In this document: in pieces, positions 1 through 9,045 of the stretch
Numbering within the stretch: the first letter of the stretch is position 1
Layout: each line of letters opens with the position of its first letter
Position numbers and translations under genes: made by a program
NCBI GenBank assembly: GCA_963721365.1
Contig: CAVRJE010000018.1
Span: 26,371-90,370 of the forward strand
From: CAIQPS01 sp963721365
Lineage (GTDB): Bacteria; Actinomycetota; Thermoleophilia; RBG-16-64-13
Direction of reading: 5' to 3'
DNA length: 64,000 nucleotides
Notes under the pieces: generated by a model
Seen by the model: only the letters and a program-made list of their open reading frames with translations
Databases searched by the model: none
What the model was told of the DNA's origin: nothing

Positions 1-643
1 TGATCAGGTCCACGCCCCACTCCGGGCGCAGCATAGCCGCCAGCTGCCTGTCGGATTCGAACCCGATGTGGGTAAGAACGATGGTGAGGTCTATGTCGTC
101 GCTCCTGAAAGCGTCGCAGATCTTGCCCACCTCCGCGCTCGCCTCCTCGAGGGTGACGAAGGTGCCGATGAGCTCGTCGAGCTTGAGGGAGTCCATGGTC
201 TTCTCGGTGAGGATGCCGGTGAAGAGGATGTCGAAGCCGGCCTTGTTGATGATGTGGTAGGGTCGCATCATCCGCTTCTCGAACGGCTTGATGTAGAGGT
301 TGGCGTTGACGATGGGGAAGTTGGCGATCTTCTCGAGGAAGAGCAGATGAGGCAGGCCGTAGTCCACCTCATGGTTGCCCAGGGCGACGACGTCGGGGGC
401 CAGGTAGTTCATGATCTGCATGGTGGACGTGCCCTTGAAGTCCGAGTCGATGATGGAACCCTGCACCATGTCGCCGGCGATGACGTACAGGACGTTCTCT
501 TCCTCGGCGCGCACCTTGTTGATGTAGCCGGAGAGAAGGGGCAGGCCGCCGATGAGCTCGCCTCCTCCGGCATCCTGCTCGGCGAGGAAGTCCCCGTGCA
601 TGTCGTTGGAGTGGAGGATGGTGAACTTCCGCGTCTCGCCCAT
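1..643 (-). CDS. 5'-nucleotidase / UshA-family metallophosphoesterase, C-terminus cut by window edge
   Basis: The visible 214 residues form the start of a calcineurin-like phosphoesterase domain of the 5'-nucleotidase (UshA/CpdB) type, which hydrolyses nucleotides or related phosphomonoesters using two metal ions. Metal-binding motifs appear in the expected order: SNDMHGD near residue 13, GDMVQGS near 60, GNHEVDYG near 92 and THIGFESD near 190. The start ATG at 643 lies just before the beta strand carrying the first motif. There is no signal peptide, so this copy probably acts in the cytoplasm, unlike classical periplasmic UshA. The C-terminal substrate-binding domain, if present, lies beyond the left edge. 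This stretch has no frame break. It is divergent from the next gene, with 65 bp between them. Family assignment is firm; substrate is unknown. Confidence 0.85.
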   Translation of the reverse strand, partial: MGETRKFTILHSNDMHGDFLAEQDAGGGELIGGLPLLSGYINKVRAEEENVLYVIAGDMVQGSIIDSDFKGTSTMQIMNYLAPDVVALGNHEVDYGLPHLLFLEKIANFPIVNANLYIKPFEKRMMRPYHIINKAGFDILFTGILTEKTMDSLKLDELIGTFVTLEEASAEVGKICDAFRSDDIDLTIVLTHIGFESDRQLAAMLRPEWGVDLI

Positions 644-689
644 GGTCGCCCCCCGTCGTGCTTGGCGGTCATCCGGCCCCGCCGGTTTT

Positions 690-695
690 CTAGAA
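690..695 (+). promoter_or_regulatory. Possible -10 hexamer (TAGAAT)
   Basis: TAGAAT lies 13 nt before the ATG at 709 with no Shine-Dalgarno sequence between, consistent with a very short leader. No convincing -35 is seen. The assignment rests on resemblance to other TA-N3-T hexamers in this window. Confidence 0.3.
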
Positions 696-708
696 TCGTA
701 GCACCCTG

Positions 709-1576
709 ATGCCCGGTTTCGGCGACAGACTGCGAGCGCTGACGAAGGCCATGACGACCGTGGTGACGGGGGGCGGGCCGCGCGCAGCGGGCCCGCCCCG
801 CTCTCCAAACGGCGCCTCGTCGTTCCACCTCATCTGGGAGATGCCCCGGACCGCTCCCGCCTCCCGCCTGGTCGAGGTGTCTGCGGTGCTCGAGGTCCTC
901 GTCCCGCCCCGGGTCCCTTCGCTCTACTTCTGGGCCCTGCAGGTGGACTTCGAGGAGGACGGCCTCACCTGGGGAGGCGGGCACACCGGGCTGCAGTGGA
1001 ACCGCCGCTTTCCGGGCGGCGCGGCGGTCAATTGGGGCGGCTACGCCAGTCAGGAGCGGGGCGGTGCCGTACTGCCCGGGTCGGAGCCCGTCCTTCGCGC
1101 CTTCTCCGGCGACCCGAACACGATGGCCTTCGACTGGCGGCCGGGGCGGCCCTACCGCCTGCGCGTCTACCGCTCCCCGCGAGGTGCCGGGGGCCTGGCG
1201 TTCGGAGATCACCGATCTGGAGACGGGCGAAGCGACGACGATACGCGATCTCATGCACCCCGGCCGGCCGCCCGCCGGAGCCGGCCGGGCCGGCTCCGCT
1301 CCGCACCACGGCTATCTGCGCAACCCCATGGTCTGGTCGGAGGTGTTCGCCGATTGCGATGCTCCCTCCGTGGCGGTCCGCTGGAGCGACCTGGCGGGGA
1401 AGACCGAGGAGGGGGTCACCGTGCGGCCCGCGGCCGTTCGGGTGAACTACCAGGCTCACCAGGCGGGCGGGTGCGGCAACACCTCGGTGCGGAGGGACGG
1501 TAAAGGCCTCGTCCAGCTCACGAATACCCCGCGAGAGATCGGGCAGGGGACCAGACTGGACTTCAGCGGCGACTGA
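709..1576 (+). CDS. Hypothetical protein with one frame break
   Basis: I do not recognise this family. The N-terminal two thirds read from the ATG at 709. At about 1190-1205, in a G-rich run, the frame must change so that the C-terminal third ends at the TGA at 1574-1576, giving about 288 residues. The protein is soluble-looking, rich in Trp, Gly and Arg, and carries aromatic patterns such as LYFWALQVDF, WGGGHTGLQWN and VNWGGYASQ. These hint at a beta-sandwich or carbohydrate-binding-like fold, which is only inference. No signal peptide or membrane segment is seen. The single break fits the indels elsewhere in this window. It is divergent from the phosphoesterase and convergent with the GGDEF/EAL gene. 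Confidence 0.5.
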
Positions 1577-1598
1577 TCCCGCCGGACGGCGCGGCCCT

Positions 1599-3983
1599 CT
1601 AGAGAGTGGCCGGACGGCGGTGGACCGACATGGCTCCCGGGGTCGCGTTATGGCTCGCCAGGTATCCCAGTAGGACCGGCGGAGACATCGGCTCGCCGCA
1701 GTAGTAGCCCTGGATACGGTCGCAGCCGGCTTCCTCGAGCAGCTGCCAGTCGCGCAGCGACTCGACTCCCTCGGCCGTGACCACGAAGCCCGAGAGCGTG
1801 CGCGAGGTTCGTGATCGACTGCACGACTGCGAGTTCGGTGGTCCCGGTAGCTATCTTGGCGATCAGGGCGCAGTCGAGCTTGACCTCCTGCCCGGGGAAC
1901 GTCGTCAGGTGGTGCAGCGAGGACGGCCCGGTGCCGAAATCGTCAAGGCAGACGTGCATGCCCAGACCGCACAGCTCCTTGATGGCGGTCCGGGCTCTTG
2001 CCGGGTCCCGGTTCAGCGCGGTCTCAGTGATCTCGAACACCAGAGCCCCGGGCGCGAGGCGCCAATCGGTGATACGAGTGAGGATGGCGCCGACGAAATC
2101 GGTCTCTGTCAACTGACGGGGGGAGACGTTCAGGCTGACGGGCAGTTCGAAGGCCGCACTGGCACGAGAGCGCCACTGGCTCAGCTGGCCGCACACCTGG
2201 TCGAGGATCATCTCGCCGAGTGGCACTATCAGCCCGCTGTTCTCGGCGACACCGATGAACGCGTTGGGACCCACCACCCCTCGGCGGGGATGCTGCCAAC
2301 GGACGAGGGCCTCGAGCGAGGCGACGCCGCCGGTCTCGACGTCGATCACCGGCTGGTATTCCAGAGCGAAATCCCCCTGCTCCAGCGCCGTGCGCAGCTC
2401 GGACTCGGCCTGAAGAGCTTCGACGAGGGAACGGTGCATCCGGTCGTCGAAGATCCGGTAGCAGGAGCCTCCGGCTTCCTTGGCCTGGTACATGGCCGCG
2501 TCCGCCGCATGCAGAAGGTCCTCCGTGCCGCGGTAGGAGGTGTCCCACAAGACCACCCCCATGCTGGCCGAGGCGAGCATCTGCTGCTGGCGCACGTACA
2601 CCGGGCTGCGCATCTCGCCCTGTATCCGTTCGAGGATCACCACGACGTCTCTCGTGCTGTTGATGTCGTCGAGCAGGACCAGGAATTCATCGCCGCCCAG
2701 CCTGGCCACGGTGTCCACCTCACGCACGCAGCGTTTCAGCCGCATGGCGACGGTCTCGAGCACGGTGTCCCCGGCCGGATGGCCCACGGTGTCGTTGATG
2801 AACTTGAATCTGTCGAGGTCGAGGATGATGACGGCGAAGAGCTTCTCGGGGTGGCGGCGAGCCGCGTGGATCGCGTCGTCCAGCTTGTTCATGAAGAGAG
2901 TCCGGTTGGCGAGCCCCGTGAGCCCGTCGGTGAGGGCCTGCCGGCGAAGGCTCTCTTCGAGGACGGAACGTTCGGTGACGTCGTGGAGCACCAGCAGGCG
3001 CCCCGGGAAGTTCGCACGGCCGCGCAACTCGGAGATCTTCACCTCGAAATCGCGGCGATCCCCGTTGGTTCCGAGGGATATGAGGGCCTGGTCGGCGCCG
3101 GTGCGGTATGGTTCGGCCAACTGATCCCACGCCGGCCAGCTCTCCGCGATCGGTTTGCTCAGGATGGAGTCGACCGGCCGGCCTATCAACGCCCGGGCTG
3201 CCTCGTTGAGATCCGCCACCCTGTTGGTCCCGTCGAGCACGAGCAGGCCGTCGCTCATGTTCTCGAGAAGGGTGTCGCGCGCCACCAGGACCAGGTTGAA
3301 GACCTGGAAGCGGAAGAGCCCCCAGGCGATGACCAACTCGCCGATGGCGAAGACCGCCGGCGTGTAGTCGAACGTGGGCAGAAGTCCCGCTGTGAGGAGG
3401 TAGAACAGGTTCCAAAGCACCGGCACCGCCAGGCCTGCCAGGAGGACCGCGGGTTGCTTCCGGTACAGCGGCGGCCGGCTCAGGAGCGCGTAGACCAGAA
3501 ACGCCAGGGCGGTTAGGAGAAGCAGGTAGCTGTATACGCTGTGCACCCAGAACCACGGGCCGAAGGTGCGGCCTATCACCGGGTGGGCCGCGCTGGTGTC
3601 GAGCCATACGCTTGCCCGCATGAGGTGGTGATGCGCGTTGGTCCACATGAGACCCAGCGAAACGAGGGGGATGAGACCAAGGCCGAAGAGGTTGCGGCGA
3701 GTGAGCCAGGCGCCATTACCGGTGTAGTCCAGCGCCATCGCCAAGCAGGCCACCGGCAGGAAGCAGATCGACAGATACTGGAGATCCGCCCAGAGGAGTT
3801 TGGTCGAGAGGTCGGTGGACAGCAGCTCGAGGGCGCTCTCTATCGTCCAGCTGGTCGAGAGGGCCATGATGAAGACGAACGGCAGGGCCCCAGGCTTGGT
3901 TCGGTTCGCCAGCCGTACCAGAGCAGGTAGAAGGCCAGTGGCAACCCAGCCACCAGCAGCAGGACCGTTGGTGTGTAGTCCAT
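1599..3983 (-). CDS. Membrane-bound GGDEF-EAL cyclic-di-GMP protein with 7TM sensor and PAS domain
   Basis: This protein of about 795 residues combines both cyclic-di-GMP enzymes. A hydrophobic N-terminus of about seven helices resembles the 7TM input module of histidine kinases (residues about 1-225). A PAS domain follows (about 235-340), then GGDEF (about 360-520, with intact RLGGDEFLVLL) and EAL (about 540-790, with EALVRW, FEITET, LDDFGTGPSSL and TAEGVES). Both the synthase and the phosphodiesterase motifs look intact, so it may be bifunctional. The start is ATG 3983, where the first helix (MDYTPTVLLLVAGLPLAFYL) begins. Frame breaks lie near 3905-3925 and 1785-1800. It is divergent from the two-component pair across a 378-bp gap. 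Confidence 0.85.
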
Positions 3984-4225
3984 TTTCAAGTGCGACCTCT
4001 TCGATTGTTTCGGCATCCCGCTCTGGGAACTCAAGCTCAGGCGGCTGAAAATGGGTCCGAGAAGGGCGCAAAAGTCCGCAAAATGCGTTCAGGATGATTT
4101 CAGGAAAGAGGTGGCAACATACTGTCATGGAGTCACACAGCATTGCTCAACCCCCCTCCTGAGCTGTGGCCCCAACCCTGTCCGGTGGTTGTCAGACCCA
4201 AACCGGGGCGAGACACCACCACGCC

Positions 4226-4285
4226 CACACGGCGGAGACGGCGTATGCGGCGTCCGGCACAGCCGGACGCCGCGCCCGCCGTGTG
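4226..4285. other. Nested perfect inverted repeats in the 378-bp gap between GGDEF/EAL and the response regulator
   Basis: Two perfect inverted repeats are nested. The outer arms are CACACGGCGG (4226-4235) and CCGCCGTGTG (4276-4285). The inner arms are GCGGCGTCCGGC (4247-4258) and GCCGGACGCCGC (4262-4273) around an ACA triloop. The outer and inner stems are separated by 11 nt on one side and 2 nt on the other. No T-run follows on either strand, so it is not a standard terminator. It lies about 76 bp before the response regulator start and could be a regulatory RNA fold, a protein-binding site or a dispersed palindrome. The rest of 3984-4361 shows no gene. Confidence 0.6.
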
Positions 4286-4346
4286 ATTCTCAGCTAGTCC
4301 CCCCTCCAGTCCCCGCACCGCGCTTGTCCCCAGCCCCCCGGCGGGT

Positions 4347-4352
4347 GATACT
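4347..4352 (+). promoter_or_regulatory. Possible -10 hexamer (GATACT) for the two-component operon
   Basis: GATACT ends 9 nt before the ATG at 4362, with no Shine-Dalgarno sequence between, as expected for a leaderless or nearly leaderless transcript. No clear -35 is visible. Confidence 0.35.
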
Positions 4353-4361
4353 ACGGGCACC

Positions 4362-5030
4362 ATGATGGAGCCACAGATCTTCGTGCTCGAAGACGACCCT
4401 CAGATGCGCTCCCTGCTCGTGCGCGGCCTTCGCGAAGAGGGCCATCAGGTCCAGGGTTACGCCACGGGGTCCGAACTACTGCGCAAAGTGGCCGAATCGG
4501 TCCCCGACCTGTTCGTGATCGACATCGGCCTGCCCGACACCGACGGCCGCGACGTGTGCCAGGCTATTCGGGCCCAGGGGATCAACGCTCCGGTTCTGTT
4601 CCTCACCGCCCGTGACTCCCTGCCTGACCGCCTGTCCGGCTTCCACGTGGGCGGGGACGACTATCTCACCAAGCCCTTCGCCTTCGCGGAACTGTTGGCG
4701 CGTGTCGAGGCGCTCATCCGCCGCGGCGGTACCGAGCGCAGCCTGGAGGCGGGCGGGCTGGTGCTCGACCCGGCCAAGCACGCGGTGTCGGCCGGCGGCG
4801 TCACCGTCCCGCTGACTCCCACCGAATTCCGGCTCCTGGCGAAGCTGGCCGCCTCTCCCGGGGAGGCGATCAGGCGGAAAGTCCTCATAGAGACCGGCTG
4901 GTCTCACGGAGCCATCGTTTACGACAATACTCTCGATGCCTACATCGCCCGGCTTCGCCGAAAGATAGCCACCCTTCCAGGCGCTCCGGAGATCGTGACG
5001 GTCCGCGGCGTCGGTTACTCGCTGCGATGA
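4362..5030 (+). CDS. OmpR/PhoB-family response regulator
   Basis: This 222-residue protein is a two-component transcription factor. The receiver domain (about residues 4-120) shows the acidic pair EDD near 10, the phospho-acceptor region VIDIGLPDTDG, the switch residue in LFLTARDS, and the conserved lysine in DDYLTKPFAF. The C-terminal winged-helix domain (about 130-222) ends in VRGVGYSLR, typical of the OmpR family, and contains LTPTEFRLLAKLA. Its stop overlaps the start of the histidine kinase (ATGA), so the two are translationally coupled and almost certainly form a cognate pair. The target genes are unknown. No frame break. Confidence 0.93.
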   Translation: MMEPQIFVLEDDPQMRSLLVRGLREEGHQVQGYATGSELLRKVAESVPDLFVIDIGLPDTDGRDVCQAIRAQGINAPVLFLTARDSLPDRLSGFHVGGDDYLTKPFAFAELLARVEALIRRGGTERSLEAGGLVLDPAKHAVSAGGVTVPLTPTEFRLLAKLAASPGEAIRRKVLIETGWSHGAIVYDNTLDAYIARLRRKIATLPGAPEIVTVRGVGYSLR

Positions 5031-6427
5031 GTGTCGCCGGGGCGATGGCCTCTGCTTTCCGCGCCATACGCCGGCCGCTCGCCCGGATGGGCATCAAGGA
5101 CCGGCTGCTGCTGGCCGTGCTCGCCACGGTGGCCGTCGCCCTGGTCGCCATGACCGTCGGCTTCAACCTGCTTCTGCAAAGCAGCCTGACCTCCGACGCC
5201 GATCAGCGGCTCTATAGACTGGCCAAAGACGAGAGCAATATGATCAGCGTCAGCGAGGGCGGGGTTAGCCTTCCCAGGCCCTCGGGTGATCTCACCGACC
5301 TCGGCTCCCAGGTATGGGTGTTCGTCGCCGGGAAGACGGTGAGCGGCCCCACCGTCGACCCCGACATCGCGGCGGCAGCTAAGGCTCTCGACGGGCAGCC
5401 CTCGCAATATGTGGATGTCCCGAACCATGAGGTGCGCCTGTATGGGCTTCCCCTGTATTTCGAGAAGGAGCGGATCGGCACGATCGTCACCGGGACGTCC
5501 ATGGCTTCTTACTACCGCACCCAGAGGGTGACGCTCATTGCTACCGCCGGTCTTACCGCGGTGCTCTTGATCATCGTGGGGTTCGCCGGGCGCTGGGCCC
5601 TGAATGCCGCCTTCCGCCCGGTGTCTCGGATGACCGCGGAAGCGGAGGCTTGGAGCACCGAAGACCTGGACCGCCGCTTCGATATGGGCGAGCCGAACGA
5701 TGAATTGACGCAACTGGCCCACACCCTCGACGGCATGCTCGACCGCCTCGCCGCGAGCCTGCGCCGCGAGCAGCGGTTCTCGGCTGAGGTGTCCCACCAA
5801 CTCCGCACCCCGGTTGCCAAGATCAAGGCCGAGGCCGAACTCGCGCTACGCCGTCCGCGAGACCCCGACTACTACCAGGACGCCCTGGGCTCGGTCCTCT
5901 ATAGCGCCGACCAGATGGCCCGCACCGTCGAGGCGCTGCTTGCCGCGGCTCAGGAGGAGGGCAGTCTGGCCCGAGGCCGGGCCGACGTCTGGCAGGTGCT
6001 GGCCGATGTGGTCAGCTCCATCGGCGTGCTGGCGGAGGAGAATGGGGTGGAAGTGAGCGTGCAACCGCCGGCGCGCGACCTCCGGGTGGGAGTGGAGCGC
6101 GCCATCGCCGCGCAGATCCTGCAGCCGGTCGTGGAGAACGCCTGCCGGTTCGCCCAGACCGAAGTGCTTCTCGGCGCCGGGCGGAACGGCAAGGAGGTCT
6201 ACTTCGTGGTGGAGGATGACGGGCCGGGCGTCGCCGAGGAGGAGCAGGAGCGCATATTCGAGCCCGGGGTGCGCGGCACGGCCGCGGCGGGCGAGCGTAA
6301 CGCCGCCCGCGGAGCGGGTCTGGGTCTCTCGCTTGCTCGCCGTCTCGCCCGGGCCGCATCCGGGGATGTGGAGGTCCAGACCGGACCGGGGGGCGCGCGC
6401 TTCAAGGTGCGTCTGCCTGCCGGCTGA
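5027..6427 (+). CDS. Sensor histidine kinase
   Basis: This 466-residue membrane kinase has a first transmembrane helix at about residues 25-45 and an extracytoplasmic sensor loop of about 120 residues. A second helix at about 165-185 is followed by a HAMP linker. The dimerisation/phosphotransfer domain carries FSAEVSHQLRTPVAK with the phosphorylatable histidine. The HATPase_c domain has the N box (QPVVENACRFA), G1 (DDGPGVAEEEQERIFEPG) and G2 (GAGLGLSLARRLA). It overlaps the upstream response regulator by 4 nt. The sensor loop has no recognisable domain, so the signal is unknown. No frame break. Confidence 0.92.
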   Translation: MSVAGAMASAFRAIRRPLARMGIKDRLLLAVLATVAVALVAMTVGFNLLLQSSLTSDADQRLYRLAKDESNMISVSEGGVSLPRPSGDLTDLGSQVWVFVAGKTVSGPTVDPDIAAAAKALDGQPSQYVDVPNHEVRLYGLPLYFEKERIGTIVTGTSMASYYRTQRVTLIATAGLTAVLLIIVGFAGRWALNAAFRPVSRMTAEAEAWSTEDLDRRFDMGEPNDELTQLAHTLDGMLDRLAASLRREQRFSAEVSHQLRTPVAKIKAEAELALRRPRDPDYYQDALGSVLYSADQMARTVEALLAAAQEEGSLARGRADVWQVLADVVSSIGVLAEENGVEVSVQPPARDLRVGVERAIAAQILQPVVENACRFAQTEVLLGAGRNGKEVYFVVEDDGPGVAEEEQERIFEPGVRGTAAAGERNAARGAGLGLSLARRLARAASGDVEVQTGPGGARFKVRLPAG

Positions 6428-6472
6428 GCCGCCGCCGCGGCCGCCGCGGGGCGCCTGCCCGGGCGGCCGGTC

Positions 6473-8998
6473 CTAGCGATACCAGAGTATGTGGTCGCAC
6501 TCCAGCGGCACCTGGGCGCCAGGGTGCCAGGGCACTATCCGGGGAGTGTAGTCACCTGCAGGTCTGCGTGCCGGGATCGAGGCGGTGTAGCTGAAGACTC
6601 CATGCGCGTCGCCGCCGTCCCGCTCGAGCACGTGGACCTCGCCAGGTTCGGCGTACACCTCGACATGGAAGGCAGTCGCCGGTACCCGGCCGGCCGAGAT
6701 CCTCGCCCGGAAGAGGTGCATCTGGCCCCGGGGCCCGTCCCCTGTCTCGACGGCGTAGTCGACGAAGCTCAGTTCGTTCCAGCGCGCGTCGAGGGTCTCG
6801 CGCCAGGAGAGCAGCCCGGCGGCGCCCCGGCCGACCCGCTCCCGGTAGGCACGGCCCCGGGCAGGTAGTACTGGACGAGGTAGTCCTCCACCATCCGGTT
6901 GGTGGAGAACTGCGGCGTCAGTCTGGCCATGCTTTCGCGGACCCGGGCGACCCAACGCCTGGGGATGCCTCCCGCGTCCCTGTCGTAGAACTCGGGGATG
7001 ATCTCGTTCTCCAGGAGGTCGTAGAGGCGCTCGGCTTCCTCCGCGTCGATCGCGGGGTCGTCGTCGTGCTCCAGGCCGTCGCCGAGGGCCCAGCCGACCT
7101 CCGGGGCATAGGCCTCCGCCCACCACCCGTCGAGTTCCGAGAGGTTCAACCCGCCGTTGACCAGGACCTTCATGCCGCTGGTGCCGCTCGCTTCCCAGGG
7201 ACGCCGGGGCGTGTTCAGCCACAGGTCGACCCCGTGCACGAGGTGCTCGGCCAGGTCCATGTCGTAGTCCACCAGGAAGATCACGTGTGGGCGGACGTTG
7301 CAGCGGGCGATGAAGTCCGTCCACTCCTTGATCATGGCCTTGCCGGTCGTATCCGCCGGGTGGGCCTTGCCGGCGAGGATCAGCTGAGTCCTGCTGTTCG
7401 GGCCGCAAAGGATGCGCTCGAGCCGGGCGGGGTCGTGGAGCAGGAGGTCCACGCGTTTGTAGGTTGCGAAGCGGCGGGCGAAGCCGATGGTGAAGACGGC
7501 GGGATCGCACAGGCAACTGAGATCCGACCCGAGCGCCTCCAGGCTTCCGGCGATAGGCCCCTGGCGCCTTAGGTGGTCCCGCGCCATGGCGACCAGTTTC
7601 CCCCGGGCCACGTCCCGGAAGGCCCACAGCTCCTCATCGCCCACACTCCGCATGAGATCGCTCAGCCCGCGGGGGTCTCCAAGCCACCGTTCCTTGCCGC
7701 AGACCTTCGTCCAGAGCGCGTCCGACTCCGGGGAATCCCAGGAGGGGACGTGCACCCCGTTGGTCACGTGCCCTACCGGGACCTCGGCTCGCGGCCACCG
7801 CGGGAAGAGCGGCTGGAAGAGCCGGCGGCTCACCTCGCCGTGCAGACGGCTGACGCCGTTGACTGCTCCGCTCGCTCTGATGGCGAGGAAGGCCATGTTG
7901 AAGCTCTCCCCATCCTTGCCCGCGCCCAGGGCGAGGAGCCGCTCCATGTCTATCCCGAGTTCCTGGATGTACTCGGCGAGGTACTCTCTGACGAGGGTCG
8001 AGGGGAATCTATCGAAGCCCGCCTCGACGGAGGTGTGGGTGGTAAAGAGGTTGCCGGCTCTCGTCGCGTTCAGCGCTTCCTCGAACGGGACCCCGTTGTC
8101 TTCCATGTAGCAGCGCGCCCGTCTCGAGGGCCGCGAAGGCGGCGTGGCCCTCGTTCAGATGGCAGATCTCTGCTTCGATGCCCAGCGCTCGCAATACCCG
8201 CCAGCCGCCGATGCCGAGGATGAGTTCTTGCTGCAGCCTGACCTCGGGGCCCCCGCCGTATAGCTCGCTGGTGATGCCTCTGTCGGCGGCGCTGTTCAGC
8301 AGGTCGTTCGCGTCGAGCAGGTACAGCATCACCCGCCCGGCGCGGACCTCCCATACCCGCAGGTGAACGGTCCGTCTGGGGAATCCAAGGTCGACGCGCA
8401 CCCATTCGCCCCGGCTGTTCCGAAGGGGGGCGATGGGGAGTTGCCCGGGATCGTTGAACGGGTAGAACTCGATCTGCTCGCCGCTTGCGTTGAGCGCCTG
8501 CCGGAAGTAGCCCTGCTGCCAGAGGATGCCTATGCCGACGACCGGGACGCCGAGGTCGCTCGCGGCCTTCAGGTAGTCCCCGGCAAGGATGCCGAGCCCG
8601 CCGCTATAGATCGGGAGCGCCTCGGTGAGGCCGAACTCCATGCTGAAATAGGCGATCTCCCCCAGCAAGGGAGAGGGCGAGGGAGCTTCCGGCGGCATGT
8701 TCTGGCAGGTCTCGGCGTACCAGGAGGGAGCGCTGAGCGTCCGCGCGCGCTCGTCGACGTGGCGACGGAGCAGTTCCAGGAACTCCTCGTCCCCTGCGAA
8801 CTTCTCCAGTCTTGTCCGCGCGATCGTCTGCAGGATATGCCAGGGACTGTGGGTGCGCTCCCACACTTCGGGGGCCAGCCGCCTCCAGAGCACGTCTGAC
8901 GAGTGGCTCCAGGCCCAGCGGACGTCCAGGGCGAGCTCGACGAGGCCCTGCAAGGACTCGGGTACCGAGGGAAGAGCGGGCGCCGGAGATGGGGTCAT
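6473..8998 (-). CDS. glgP: Alpha-glucan phosphorylase (GT35, DUF3417 type)
   Basis: The enzyme releases glucose-1-phosphate from glycogen or maltodextrins using pyridoxal phosphate. The N-terminus (about residues 10-120, VRWAWSHSSDVLW) matches the DUF3417 extension of the short phosphorylase subgroup. The core then shows AYFSMEFGLTEALPIYSGGL, HLNEGHAAF, TNGVHVPSW, FARRFATYKR and the PLP-region RRPWEASGTSGMKVLVNGG followed by NLSELDGWW. Total length is about 840 residues, normal for the subgroup. The frame breaks near 8108 and near 6845. The start is the ATG at 8998. It is divergent from malQ with a 47-bp gap, so both act on alpha-1,4-glucans. Confidence 0.92.
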
Positions 8999-9027
8999 CG
9001 CGGCGTTCTTTCGTTGGGGCCGTCGGG

Positions 9028-9033
9028 TAAGCT
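9028..9033 (+). promoter_or_regulatory. Possible -10 hexamer (TAAGCT) for malQ
   Basis: TAAGCT lies 12 nt before the ATG at 9046 in the short gap between divergent glgP and malQ. There is no Shine-Dalgarno sequence before the ATG, so a very short leader is plausible. Confidence 0.3.
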
Positions 9034-9045
9034 AGTCACACGCCC

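Noticed and set aside
1777..3516. 579-codon open frame on the plus strand opposite the GGDEF/EAL gene
   Set aside because: It is the antisense shadow of a protein with clear 7TM, PAS, GGDEF and EAL motifs; long open antisense frames are expected at this G+C content.
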